Source: Flavobacteriales bacterium
GTDB lineage: Bacteria; Bacteroidota; Bacteroidia; Flavobacteriales_F; PHOS-HE28
NCBI GenBank assembly: GCA_016715895.1
Contig: JADJXH010000003.1
Span: 186,001-250,000, forward strand
Length of the DNA: 64,000 nt
Direction: 5' to 3'
Positions 1 to 8,396 of this stretch are shown here, one piece after another (within the stretch, counting starts at the first letter, position 1; each line of letters opens with the position of its first letter). Made by a program: the position numbers and the translations under genes. The notes beneath the pieces are model-generated. The model made no database searches. It was not told the origin of the DNA and worked only from the letters and a program-made list of their open reading frames with translations.

Positions 1-2570
1 GATATGGAGCGCACTTCATCCTCGTTATGGAGCAGCGGTCCTGATCGCCCCCTTTGCTCGGAAGGCATAAGCATGTTACGCGATACGTGTTCATCGCTTG
101 TCAACAGCGTCCCTGAGCCATAGTTCGGGGCAAAAGCGAACACGTCAAGCTCAGCGGTAAGGGGAGGAATGGCATGCTCCTCAAGCAGGGTGGAAGCAGA
201 CAGTGCATAGCGGACCGCACAGTGATCAAGGACCGTCGTGCCGTCATCATCAACGGGCAGCGTTTCCATGGGCAGGTAGCAGAGCTCCTGCGAGGGCAGG
301 AAAACCAACTCCTTCAGGCCGGGCCGTATGAACGGCTCAGGGATCAGGTTGCTCAGTGATGCTTTGGCGCTCAGCTCAAGGCCTGACAGCGAATCGATGC
401 CGCTGCGGCCGTTGATCAGGGCGTTCAACGCACGGTTGAGATCCGCGTCACGAGATGCTCGATGGAGCATGACCGTGTCCGGGTCAAGGCACGCCATGAA
501 CACATCGTTCTTGGTCAGGCGGTAGGCGATGACCGTTGTGCCCGGATCAAGGCGTGCACGCAGTTCTCCGGCGAGCCCCACGTCCACGTGTGTCGGTGCA
601 CTAGCGGGTACAGTTGCTTGTGCAAGAACTGCTTCGATCGAATCGATCCGTGTCGAGCACCTCAGGACGTCCGGATGGATCTCTGTGGCACCCTGTTGAG
701 CCAACGATTCTCGCTGCTCCCTGGCTGCGCTCAACAACGCTCGAAGCTCCGACCGACCAGCTTGTCGAATCAGGTAGCGATCACGCCGGAAGGCCATGGC
801 CTTGTCGTCATCCATCCAGGCGAACACACTGTCCGCAAGCCCGGGCCGCAGTATTTCGTTTGGCGCCGGCCATGCATTCCGCATGAGCCGTGCGGTCATC
901 AACTCGCGAGATCTGATGAGCTTGGATAGGTCGATGCCTTCCACCATGAAGAGGCTGTCGATCATCATGGATTGACGAGCCGAGAGGCGCTCGAGCAGCC
1001 GGGCGGAACGAATGGAGGTTACATCCCGCTGTAGAAGTTCCAGCACTTCCTCCAGGTCCCCCAGACCTTCGATGCTCCAAAGAGAGAGCGGAAAACTCGT
1101 TCGTTCAAGCGAGTCCCATTCGAAGTGGTCATTGTCGGCCATGATCGCACAGGCTTGTCGCACCGTCTCGAGCGAGGCCATGTGTTGGCCCTCCATCGTC
1201 TGGCAGAAGGCCAATAGCTGGAGAGCCCTGATGGTCTCCCCGCCGCATGGGCCATCAAGGCACAGTTGTGCGTACTTGGAGATGGAGTCCAAGGAGGTCG
1301 GCTCCCAGGTGTAATACTCTGCGGCGATGTTCGCGAAGGTCTTTGCGAGAAGGGCCTCATGAACCGGGGTCAGGGTGCTACGAAGCCTGAGCACGCTCTT
1401 TTGACGAGCCGGTCCGACACCGTACCGGGCGTTGCAACTATCCGCCAAGGGCATGGCCTCCAACGTTCCGGCCAGGCGGTCGCGGGCATTCCGCGCGACC
1501 AACGGGTCATCGGATCGCATGAGCGCTTCATTGAGCGCGACGGCCTTCGTGCCATAATGCTCGGATCGGCCTGAGTCCCCTAAATTCCGGAACGCATAGG
1601 CCGTATTGTGGAGTTCGACGGCCAGACCTTCCGCCTGTGCGATCGTTTTGACACGCACTGTGTCAAGCGCCAGCACCGCCTGGTGAAAGCACGTGTTGGC
1701 AGCCGTCGTACGCGAGTTTCCGGCGAGATATTGGCCTCGCTTGCTATAGTAGATGCTGATCACCTGAGGGTTGTGCACACCGGGCAGTAGCCGACGAACC
1801 TGTTCGAGTCGGATTAAGAAACTGTCCGGTTCCGCTTCAGTGGAAGCGAGGAGGGTGCCGGCCCAGAAGTTCGTATCCCGTGATGTGGAGGACGCATGCA
1901 ATGCAATGACCCGGGCGAAGGCGGCGCGAGCGCTATCACGTTGGTCTGCTCTGAGATAAGCATACGCGAGTGCGCGCCCATGTGCGCCGGCGCGCATCCA
2001 ATCTCGCGCGGTTCGAGCCCGTTCGAAGGCGGTCGCATAGTTCCGCATGGCTCGTTCCATCTCGCCGATCGCATTGTACCCATTACCCAAGGTCACGATC
2101 AACTCCGTGCCCATCGAGTCGCTCGCCGGCCATACCTCATCCCATCGTTGGGATATCTCTTGTAAGAAGTCGGTCGCTGCACCAGCGCCTTGCAAGAGGC
2201 CGGTGCTCCCATGGATCTTCATGCACGCCATCCCTAACGCCCTTTGGCTGTCCTGGTCGAGTCTCTTGGAGATCGTGTTAACAAGGGTGACCGCATCATC
2301 CCTTCGGCCCAGCAGATCATCAAACCGTTTGTTCCGAAAGAGTGAATCAACCTCGGTCGCAAATTCGTTCACGGCCCTATCGGGAACTGAACCATGCGGT
2401 GGATATCGCGGTTTGATCACCACTTGGCCGAGTACGACGGACAACGTCGGTCTGCTTGATTCGGCGCTTCTGGATACTTCGTGAGTATCACCTGGGATAC
2501 ACGCCACCAAGCCATACAGGCACATCAAGAAGCACAGAGGCGGGGTGCTATTCCTTGACGAACCTCCCAT
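1..2570 (-). CDS. TPR-CHAT lipoprotein, C-terminus outside the window
   Basis: One uninterrupted reading frame runs from about 2570 down past base 1, so the protein is cut at its C-terminus. From the ATG at 2570 the N-terminus has basic and polar residues, a hydrophobic stretch and a lipobox LVAC at about residue 24, so a lipoprotein is likely; an ATG at 2525 is an alternative start. The first two thirds are helical repeat sequence of TPR type (for example GEMERAMRNYATAFERA). The last part carries CHAT hallmarks: LVFLPSQELCYLPME, then YALSAST, FAPNYG and LLHNEDEVRSI. CHAT domains are caspase-like proteases with a later His-Cys dyad, which here would lie before base 1, so activity cannot be judged. 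The start overlaps the preceding LamG gene by 23 nt. No gRAMP or other effector partner is visible in the window. Confidence 0.8.
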   Translation of the reverse strand, partial: MGGSSRNSTPPLCFLMCLYGLVACIPGDTHEVSRSAESSRPTLSVVLGQVVIKPRYPPHGSVPDRAVNEFATEVDSLFRNKRFDDLLGRRDDAVTLVNTISKRLDQDSQRALGMACMKIHGSTGLLQGAGAATDFLQEISQRWDEVWPASDSMGTELIVTLGNGYNAIGEMERAMRNYATAFERARTARDWMRAGAHGRALAYAYLRADQRDSARAAFARVIALHASSTSRDTNFWAGTLLASTEAEPDSFLIRLEQVRRLLPGVHNPQVISIYYSKRGQYLAGNSRTTAANTCFHQAVLALDTVRVKTIAQAEGLAVELHNTAYAFRNLGDSGRSEHYGTKAVALNEALMRSDDPLVARNARDRLAGTLEAMPLADSCNARYGVGPARQKSVLRLRSTLTPVHEALLAKTFANIAAEYYTWEPTSLDSISKYAQLCLDGPCGGETIRALQLLAFCQTMEGQHMASLETVRQACAIMADNDHFEWDSLERTSFPLSLWSIEGLGDLEEVLELLQRDVTSIRSARLLERLSARQSMMIDSLFMVEGIDLSKLIRSRELMTARLMRNAWPAPNEILRPGLADSVFAWMDDDKAMAFRRDRYLIRQAGRSELRALLSAAREQRESLAQQGATEIHPDVLRCSTRIDSIEAVLAQATVPASAPTHVDVGLAGELRARLDPGTTVIAYRLTKNDVFMACLDPDTVMLHRASRDADLNRALNALINGRSGIDSLSGLELSAKASLSNLIPEPFIRPGLKELVFLPSQELCYLPMETLPVDDDGTTVLDHCAVRYALSASTLLEEHAIPPLTAELDVFAFAPNYGSGTLLTSDEHVSRNMLMPSEQRGRSGPLLHNEDEVRSI

Positions 2571-3576
2571 GCACTCTGCCTTTTTCCGTGGCCACGACCA
2601 CGAAGTAAGCACCATTCGGCAACCCCGAAACATCAACGGTCAGTGAGCGGACGCCAGTGCCGGTCTGTCCAAGGGAGCCGTTGGTGATCGGAACCGCCTG
2701 CCCCAGGGCGTTCAGGACGAGCACAGGGCCTGTAAATTTCTCGGAGCCGGTCAGGTCGATGCGGAGGGTTTGGGTGGCGGGGTTCGGGCTGAGTTCAAGA
2801 CCGAGCTGGTCCTTCTTGATGGGTGTCGATCCAACCGAAAGAAGGTCGAGTGCCAAAGTGTCGACCTCAGCTTGGCTCAGACAGCGGCCTTTGTAGATGC
2901 GTACATCGTCCACGACACCTCGGAAGAATCCAGCGGGCGGGTCAGCAGGCGCACGATCGGCAGCTCCGATCGAAAAGTGGATGTTGGTGGATAGGTTCTT
3001 GTTCGGTGCGAGCTGATCGGCGGCGACAAGCACCCCGTTCACGAAGAAGCTCAGCTCGTCCTCGGCGCAGCGGCTGATCGTGTAATGGTACCATGCACCG
3101 AAGCTTACGGGATGGTCCATGATGAGTAAAGCTTGCGTGTTGTTGCCGAACATCGCAGCCGCGCTGATGGTGTCTGGTAAATCGTCTCTGAAACCGAATG
3201 AGTAGCCGGACAGGGGAGGCGTTCCGGATACCGTAGTCCCCTTCGCAAGAGGGTAATCGTGATGGGTCGCATTCGGTGTGATGCTGTCGATGCGGCACCA
3301 GAGGGCGATGGTGTACCGGCTCGTATCCATGTCCAGCACATCTCCATAGCTCCAGAAGCTGGCACCGTCAAAGCAAGCGGCGCCGTTCGGGTCGCCGAAC
3401 CGGTCTGTGCAGGATCCGGGGGTGCCGTGGGTCACGGTCGGAGTGAGCAATCCGATCACATCGTTCGGGCTACCATCCAGCGGAAAGTGTGCGATGAGGC
3501 TGTCGTTCAGCGATTGACCGACCGATGCGGTGCAGTAGAACAAGAGCGCGCTGAGCAGGATCAATGTGTTCTTCAT
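2548..3576 (-). CDS. Secreted LamG-domain protein with T9SS sorting domain
   Basis: This 342-residue protein starts with a signal peptide (MKNTLILLSALLFYCTASVG). Residues of about 25-245 form a LamG/concanavalin-A-like fold, with the typical blocks LIAHFPLDGSPNDVIG, GAACFDGASFWSYGD and VVDDVRIYKGRCLSQ. After a short linker comes a C-terminal T9SS type A sorting domain (LELSPNPATQTLRI near 262, ending GRVHGRFVKE). LamG modules usually bind carbohydrate or protein, and T9SS cargo is exported and often anchored on the surface. The gene lies 5 nt downstream of a close paralogue at 3582-4607. The ligand cannot be inferred. Confidence 0.85.
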   Translation of the reverse strand: MKNTLILLSALLFYCTASVGQSLNDSLIAHFPLDGSPNDVIGLLTPTVTHGTPGSCTDRFGDPNGAACFDGASFWSYGDVLDMDTSRYTIALWCRIDSITPNATHHDYPLAKGTTVSGTPPLSGYSFGFRDDLPDTISAAAMFGNNTQALLIMDHPVSFGAWYHYTISRCAEDELSFFVNGVLVAADQLAPNKNLSTNIHFSIGAADRAPADPPAGFFRGVVDDVRIYKGRCLSQAEVDTLALDLLSVGSTPIKKDQLGLELSPNPATQTLRIDLTGSEKFTGPVLVLNALGQAVPITNGSLGQTGTGVRSLTVDVSGLPNGAYFVVVATEKGRVHGRFVKE

Positions 3577-3581
3577 GGGTA

Positions 3582-4607
3582 TCAGAGTTTGATGAATCGC
3601 CCAAAGGCTTTGTACCTTGTTCCGACCAGGCTAACCCAGTAGGTGCCTGGCATCAGACCGGCGACATTGACCGTGATTCCTGCGGCTGGGGGAGTACGGA
3701 GCCATCCAAGAGCCTTGGATGAGACCACCCTTCCCATGGCATCCGTAATGTTCAATACCGAAGAGCCATCCAACGGCAGACTCGTCAAGATGACCAATTG
3801 ATCGGTCACAGGATTAGGTTGGATCCTCAGGTCCAGGGCGCGCGGCAAGTCCGAAACGGGCACAGATATCCCATAGTACAACGTATCGATCTCGGTCTGG
3901 CTCAGGCAGCGGCCTTTGAAGATCCGGATGTCATCCACGGCACCCTGGAAGAATGAACCGTCCGGGTCCTGCGATGGGCTCCTGTCCAACGCCCCGATGG
4001 CGAAAACGATGTTCGCGCTCAGGTCGCGATCAGGCGCCGAATAGCGCTGATCCAGGAGCGATCCGTTCAGATAAAGGCTTAACGAGGTATCACAACGGTT
4101 CATGAGTACGTGGACCCATGCACCGATATCGAAGGCGGACTCAACCGTATCTACAGCGCTGTTCGCGTCGCCGGTGAACAACTCGATCCGAGCGGAATCC
4201 CCTCCAAAACCATTGATCAAGGTGCCCCAGCCACTATTAACCGTGGTACCAGAGACCGTACCTCCCTTGCTTACGATCCTGGATCCCACCGGATATTGCG
4301 GTACAGTATCAGCTTGGAACCAGAAGGACACTGCGAAGTCGTTGGTATCCATATCGAGCACATCCCCATAGCTCCAGAAGCTGGAACCGTCGAAGCACGC
4401 GGCACCGTTCGCTGCATTAAAGCGGTCCGGACAAAAGGATGGAGTACCCGCCGAGTCGGTCGGCGCAAGACCGCCGATCACATCGTTCGGGTTCCCGTCC
4501 AAGGGGAAGTGTGCGAGGAGGCTATCGCTAAGCGCTTGCGCCTGTGCGCTGACAAGCGCGATCGCAAAGAGGAACGCTGCAAGCGGGGTGCGCAAGTTCT
4601 GTTCCAT
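3582..4607 (-). CDS. Secreted LamG-domain protein with T9SS sorting domain (paralogue)
   Basis: This 341-residue protein is a tandem paralogue of its downstream neighbour. The start at 4607 was chosen because it gives a signal peptide (MEQNLRTPLAAFLFAIALVS, then AQA); the frame stays open further upstream without a secretion signal. The LamG region shares near-identical blocks with the neighbour: LLAHFPLDGNPNDVIGG, GAACFDGSSFWSYGDVLDMD and VDDIRIFKGRCLSQTEID. The C-terminal T9SS type A domain has LRIQPNPVTDQLVI and ends in ...YKAFGRFIKL. Only 5 nt separate the two genes, so they are probably co-transcribed. Confidence 0.85.
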   Translation of the reverse strand: MEQNLRTPLAAFLFAIALVSAQAQALSDSLLAHFPLDGNPNDVIGGLAPTDSAGTPSFCPDRFNAANGAACFDGSSFWSYGDVLDMDTNDFAVSFWFQADTVPQYPVGSRIVSKGGTVSGTTVNSGWGTLINGFGGDSARIELFTGDANSAVDTVESAFDIGAWVHVLMNRCDTSLSLYLNGSLLDQRYSAPDRDLSANIVFAIGALDRSPSQDPDGSFFQGAVDDIRIFKGRCLSQTEIDTLYYGISVPVSDLPRALDLRIQPNPVTDQLVILTSLPLDGSSVLNITDAMGRVVSSKALGWLRTPPAAGITVNVAGLMPGTYWVSLVGTRYKAFGRFIKL

Positions 4608-4645
4608 GGTGGTTTGGGTGTTGAGGTGGCCGGGTACGGTCCGAT

Positions 4646-5284
4646 CTACCAGATACACGGCACCAATCGTTGCGTCCGTGCTTTCAAGTTCACATAGGCC
4701 TCGCCGAAGCCTGCTTCCAGCGCCCGTTCCTCCACGGCGATCCTGCGCATGTACACCAGCAGCATGCCCGGCCCCATCAGCACAAGGCCAAGGTAACTGT
4801 GCATGAGCAATGCCGCACCGATCATGGCCAGCCAGGCACCGGTGTAGCTGGGGTGGCGCAGCCAGCGGTAGGGGCCGCTGGTGATGAGCTGCTGCCCGGG
4901 CTTGATCTGCACGGTGGCGGCGAAGTTGGTCTTGAGGGTGCGGATGGCCCAGAGCCGGAAGGCCGTGCCCCCGGCCATCAGGGCCACACCGCTCATCACC
5001 CAGGCATCGAGCACCTGCGGGGCGCCTTGCACGTACGCCCATTCCAGCACGCTCAGGATCTGGCCCAGGCCGCTGACGCCGAGGATCAGCCAGATGGTCC
5101 AGCCATCGGTGGCCTTGTGCGCTTTGCTCTCTTCCATGCTCAAGGCGGGTTGGCTGAGGAAGAGCACGGTGCAGAAGAAGGCCAGGACAACGACCGGCCA
5201 GCTGAGCAGGAGCGCCGGTGCGCCGGCCAGCGGGAGCGCGTAGAAGAGCGCCAGGAAGAGCAGGGTGGAGGGGAGCTTGGTCAT
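4646..5284 (-). CDS. Isoprenylcysteine carboxyl methyltransferase-family membrane protein
   Basis: The 212-residue product has several hydrophobic segments (about 5-20, 26-45, 65-85 and 95-112) and the signature of the ICMT/phospholipid methyltransferase family near its C-terminus: YRWLRHPSYTGAWLAMIG and, further on, EERALEAGFGEAYVNLKAR. These enzymes are integral-membrane S-adenosylmethionine-dependent methyltransferases. Bacterial members are common and mostly without known substrates, so the substrate is unknown. It is preceded by the same GATAACC-N16 promoter-like motif found before the neighbouring acyl-synthase genes, which suggests shared regulation with that cluster. Confidence 0.8.
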   Translation of the reverse strand: MTKLPSTLLFLALFYALPLAGAPALLLSWPVVVLAFFCTVLFLSQPALSMEESKAHKATDGWTIWLILGVSGLGQILSVLEWAYVQGAPQVLDAWVMSGVALMAGGTAFRLWAIRTLKTNFAATVQIKPGQQLITSGPYRWLRHPSYTGAWLAMIGAALLMHSYLGLVLMGPGMLLVYMRRIAVEERALEAGFGEAYVNLKARTQRLVPCIW

Positions 5285-5302
5285 GGTGAGGGCTGTTTAT
5301 TG

Positions 5303-5332
5303 GTAGATACCAGCATGGATGATCCGGTTATC
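5303..5332 (-). promoter_or_regulatory. Promoter-like motif, copy D (GATAACC-N16-TATCTAC)
   Basis: On the minus strand GATAACC (5326-5332) is followed, after exactly 16 nt, by TATCTAC (5303-5309), 18 nt before the methyltransferase ATG. The same arrangement occurs before three GNAT genes at 7184-7213, 7863-7892 and 9044-9073. No TAnnTTTG element was seen here. Reading it as -35 and -10 boxes is inference. Confidence 0.5.
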
Positions 5333-5360
5333 GGGTTCGCGGATTGAAGACTGTTGGGCA

Positions 5361-6503
5361 CTAGATCGGCGGCGAACACGGCTTGGGGGGATCGTTCGGT
5401 CCTGGGCGCACCTTGCCTGCGAATGTGACCCAGAGGAGCTCTATCCGGGTGGCGGAAACCATGGCCAGCGCCGTAAGTATGCTAATGGTCACCAAGAAGA
5501 AGGTGCTTTGGATCTCGAGTTCATGCAGGCGCTCAGGCTGAAGGGCGATTCCGTGAGATCGGGTGTCGATGTCGTTCTGTCGGACCATAGCGTGTAGAAT
5601 TACCGGTACCAAGTAGATCAGTTTGCTTAGGACCAGGAACATGAATCGCATGGTCCGCTTGATCTGATCATGTCCGGCATCCGTGCATCCGTTGCAGCCT
5701 AAGAGCTGTGGTGGCATGGTGAGCACATTGAAATTTGCAGCAGCCTGGTAGATGCGGAGTCGGGTGCAACGCTCCTCATTCGTTGTTCTGGGAAGGCAGT
5801 TCACCCAGTCCAGGAGGGTCTCCAGGTTGTGGTGTTCCCGGAGCAGGTTGTACACCAAAGCAAGCAGCAGTAGAGTGAACCCGAGGCCAGAGAGTAGTGC
5901 GAGGTCGTTCAGGTCAAAGGCTAGTCCGAAGAAGGGGAGGTCCACGAACAGGTTGGCCCGGATGTATGCACGTCTGGTCTGTTCGAATCCATCATGCGCA
6001 TGGATGACTTCTCCGGCAGCGTTCGGCAGATCGATAAGTGCCTGGCGCATGGATTCTGCCTGCATTGGTGTGATGCTGTCCAAGTATTCCATGTGATCCA
6101 CGAAGTCAGTGGAGATCCAAGGCACGGATGCTCGCTCGTATAGTGAATCTGAGATGGCCTGGATGCTGTGTAGGCGCTTAAGCGCGATGCTGAAGACATC
6201 GGGCCTATTCGTCTGTAGTATTGCGGAATCCTTCAAGAAGCTAGGACCATGTATGGATAGCACATATTGTTTGAAGCTCAACAGATCAGGATCTGCGGCT
6301 CTTGCGTTGCGGACGATTGTGTCGAGTTCGGCGAGGACCATATAGCGGTTCATGCGGGCACGCCCCCAACTGGTCTCCTTCCCGTTCCAGTAGGCGATGG
6401 AGCAAAGCACACAGGCGATGATGACCAGTGTTGTTGTGAATCTGCTGCGTTCGATGGCCTGCTTCAAGCCATCGAGAATGTGGGGAAATAGTGAGTCTTT
6501 CAT
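5361..6503 (-). CDS. Unrecognised four-helix membrane protein
   Basis: I do not recognise this 380-residue protein. It has a transmembrane segment near residues 22-40, a soluble and probably extracytoplasmic helical region of about 160 residues, then hydrophobic segments near 203-225, 287-307 and 335-357, and a Pro-rich tail. A cysteine pair (GCNGC) lies between the second and third segments. It begins 32 nt after the stop of the first GNAT gene (6536-7162) with no promoter seen between them, so the two are probably one operon. A membrane partner, exporter or sensor for the GNAT product is possible, but that rests only on position. Confidence 0.7.
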   Translation of the reverse strand: MKDSLFPHILDGLKQAIERSRFTTTLVIIACVLCSIAYWNGKETSWGRARMNRYMVLAELDTIVRNARAADPDLLSFKQYVLSIHGPSFLKDSAILQTNRPDVFSIALKRLHSIQAISDSLYERASVPWISTDFVDHMEYLDSITPMQAESMRQALIDLPNAAGEVIHAHDGFEQTRRAYIRANLFVDLPFFGLAFDLNDLALLSGLGFTLLLLALVYNLLREHHNLETLLDWVNCLPRTTNEERCTRLRIYQAAANFNVLTMPPQLLGCNGCTDAGHDQIKRTMRFMFLVLSKLIYLVPVILHAMVRQNDIDTRSHGIALQPERLHELEIQSTFFLVTISILTALAMVSATRIELLWVTFAGKVRPGPNDPPKPCSPPI

Positions 6504-6535
6504 GGCTCATTTATGTGGTTGGAATTGGTTGAGCC

Positions 6536-7162
6536 CTACGCCGCCATCTGTACCCCGCAAGGCCGCTTGAACCCCGGTGAAGGCTGGTCCCAACCCTGCT
6601 TCCGGGCGATGCGGTCGTAGTCGTAGGTGAGGCAGGTCCAGGCTCGTTCATTGATGGCTTTCCGGAAACGCACCGCTCCAGCCAAGGGCTCAAAGCCACA
6701 GAGGCGATAGAACGGGACATGCGCATCATCGCAATCGAACACGCCGTGCCTGAAGCCTTGTGGGGCCATGGTCCGCACCATGGCCAGCACGAAGGCGCGC
6801 GCGGTGCGGAACCCCCGGTGTTCGGGTACCAGGCAGAAGCGGCTGGCCTCCAGCATGGGCTGGCCCAGCGACCGGCGCTCGGCGATGTAGGCGCGCACGG
6901 CATCCGCAGCTTCGGATGCCACGTAGTTGAGCATCGGGATGGGCGTTGCACTCCCATCCGCCTCGATGAAGCGCACGCAGCCGGCGAGTTTGCCGTTCAA
7001 GTACCAGCCATAGTGATGAGCGCGTTCGTCGAACCGGTCCTTGTCCTGTCCATCGGCTCCGGCCACGTAGCCTTTCAACCGGCTCTCGCTGTAGATCCTG
7101 TACCGGAACCGGAAATACACCTCCAGCTTGCCGGGATCGGTGATGCGGGTGAGGGTGAACAT
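6536..7162 (-). CDS. LuxI/FeeM-like GNAT acyl-synthase (copy 1)
   Basis: The 208-residue product has the layout of autoinducer-synthase-like GNAT proteins (LuxI and N-acyl amino acid synthases). It has an N-terminal RFRYRIY block, acidic residues D42 and D45 in DKDRFDE, GCVRF with R64, and EASRF with E105 and R108, close in spacing to the conserved Arg, Asp, Asp, Arg, Glu and Arg positions of LuxI proteins. A GNAT-like C-terminal core follows (AFVLAMVRTM, FYRLCGFEPL). Such enzymes join an acyl group from acyl-ACP or acyl-CoA to an amino compound; substrate and product are unknown. It is one of three copies in 2.5 kb. A GATAACC-type motif lies 21 nt upstream and an unrecognised membrane protein is downstream in the same unit. 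Confidence 0.75.
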   Translation of the reverse strand: MFTLTRITDPGKLEVYFRFRYRIYSESRLKGYVAGADGQDKDRFDERAHHYGWYLNGKLAGCVRFIEADGSATPIPMLNYVASEAADAVRAYIAERRSLGQPMLEASRFCLVPEHRGFRTARAFVLAMVRTMAPQGFRHGVFDCDDAHVPFYRLCGFEPLAGAVRFRKAINERAWTCLTYDYDRIARKQGWDQPSPGFKRPCGVQMAA

Positions 7163-7183
7163 GGGGTAGGGCGTTGTTCAGGG

Positions 7184-7213
7184 GTCTATTCCACGCGGAC
7201 TCTTTCGGTTATC
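7184..7213 (-). promoter_or_regulatory. Promoter-like motif, copy A (GATAACC-N16-AATAGAC)
   Basis: GATAACC (7207-7213) and AATAGAC (7184-7190) on the minus strand are 16 nt apart and end 21 nt before the copy-1 GNAT start. The whole upstream region is nearly identical to copy B at 7863-7892. Confidence 0.55.
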
Positions 7214-7215
7214 GA

Positions 7216-7841
7216 TCAAGCCGCTTTACGCGGAACACGTGCTTGTTCGGCAATGGGATCATCGACAGCACGTTCGTTATACCGCACTACTTGGTCGTAC
7301 ACGAATTCCATGCATGTACCCTTGAAATCAGCGCAAGGACAATCGATCATTTCCGCACCTGCCAATGGACGGAAGCCCATTGATGCGTAGAAGGCAACAT
7401 GGTGTGAATGACAGCCAAAGAGTCCATGATCGATCCCCGCCCTATGCAACGTGCGGGTCATGGCGAGCACGAATTCGCGTGCGTTACGAAGTCCGCGGTA
7501 TTGAGGTGCTAGGCAGAACCGGCTCGCTCGACCATGCTCTGGTCTTTCGACCTACGTGAGTTGATATAGCTATGGACGGCTATTGCCGTGCTGTCCTTCA
7601 TGTAGCCAAGCATGGGGATGGCTATTTCATGTGCATCTGGCTGCACGAAACGCACACAGCCTACGAGTTCGTCATGCATGTACCATCCGTAATGGTCTGC
7701 CCGCTCGTCGAATGCATCCTTGTCAGTGCCATTACCTTCAGGTAGGAACCCTTTCAACCGGCTCTCGCTGTAGATCCTGTACCGGAACCGGAAGTACTCC
7801 TCCAGCTTGCCGGGATCGGTGATGCGGGTGAGGGTGATCAT
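7216..7841 (-). pseudogene. LuxI/FeeM-like GNAT (copy 2), frameshifted
   Basis: The first 110 codons (7841-7509) match copy 1 almost exactly for 31 residues (ITLTRITDPGKLEEYFRFRY) and keep DKDAFDERADHYGWY and GCVRF. The frame then breaks inside the Glu-Ala-Ser-Arg active-site block, near 7527, and reaches a stop. Restoring one base (an extra G on the coding strand) reads E-A-S-R-F-C-L and joins the C-terminal half, which is open from about 7470 to 7216 (FVLAMTRT, FYASMGFRPLAGAE). The loss therefore looks like one deleted base in an otherwise intact gene: a fresh pseudogene, a phase-variable state or an assembly error. Its own GATAACC motif is intact. Confidence 0.75.
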
Positions 7842-7862
7842 GGGGTAGGGCGTTGTTCAAGG

Positions 7863-7892
7863 GTCTATTCCACGCGGACTCGTCCGGTTATC
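7863..7892 (-). promoter_or_regulatory. Promoter-like motif, copy B (GATAACC-N16-AATAGAC)
   Basis: GATAACC (7886-7892) and AATAGAC (7863-7869) on the minus strand are 16 nt apart and end 21 nt before the copy-2 GNAT start at 7841. Spacing and distance are identical to copy A. The rest of the 175-nt gap back to the LytTR gene (7893-8016) holds no gene I can see. Confidence 0.55.
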
Positions 7893-8016
7893 GATCGCAG
7901 GCATCACGTGCCCAAGTCTATCCGCTGGGCCGCCTGGAAAACCGTCGGGCCGGGGCTTTCCGCGCAGCGGGCGAAATGGCGGACCGAGCGTGGCATGGCC
8001 GGCGTCAGCGGACCGG

Positions 8017-8382
8017 TCACAGCAGCCAGCTGCGAAGAGTTCCGAGCAGGTGGGTGAACTCCGGCCAGGCCCGCTTGCTCATGGGCACCACGAGCTGTTC
8101 ATCGAGCACCAGGTTCCGCTCCGGGTCCACCGCCTGTACATGGTGCAGGGCCACGATGCAACTGCGATGGGTGCGCGCGAAGAGCAGGTCGCCGATGCGC
8201 TGCCCGCAGCAGAGGCGATCCTCCAGGTCGCTGAGCGGGTGAAGCACCACGGTGTGCTGGCCATCGGTGGTGGTGATGCGGGCAACCTTGTCCTCGGCGT
8301 CGATGCGCAGCAGCGTGCGGGCATTGAAGAAGTACGGTCCATGGGCGGTGCGGAGGATGAGGGGGAAGGATGGGGTGCGCAT
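8017..8382 (-). CDS. Stand-alone LytTR DNA-binding regulator
   Basis: The 121-residue protein is essentially one LytTR domain with no receiver: FFNARTLLRIDAEDKVARI, PLSDLEDRL, LFARTHRSCIVALHHVQAVD and VVPMSKRAWPEF follow the family order. LytTR domains bind direct-repeat DNA and in other bacteria often control quorum-sensing and secreted products. It starts 14 nt after the stop of GNAT copy 3 (8397-9026), so the two are almost certainly co-transcribed, the arrangement expected of a synthase-regulator pair. Having no receiver, it may respond directly to a ligand, to a partner or only to its own level. Confidence 0.85.
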   Translation of the reverse strand: MRTPSFPLILRTAHGPYFFNARTLLRIDAEDKVARITTTDGQHTVVLHPLSDLEDRLCCGQRIGDLLFARTHRSCIVALHHVQAVDPERNLVLDEQLVVPMSKRAWPEFTHLLGTLRSWLL

Positions 8383-8396
8383 GGTGTTGGGGTGTT

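Noticed and set aside
7500..7540. Programmed frameshifting in GNAT copy 2
   Set aside because: No slippery heptamer, downstream structure or internal SD is evident; a simple base loss explains it.
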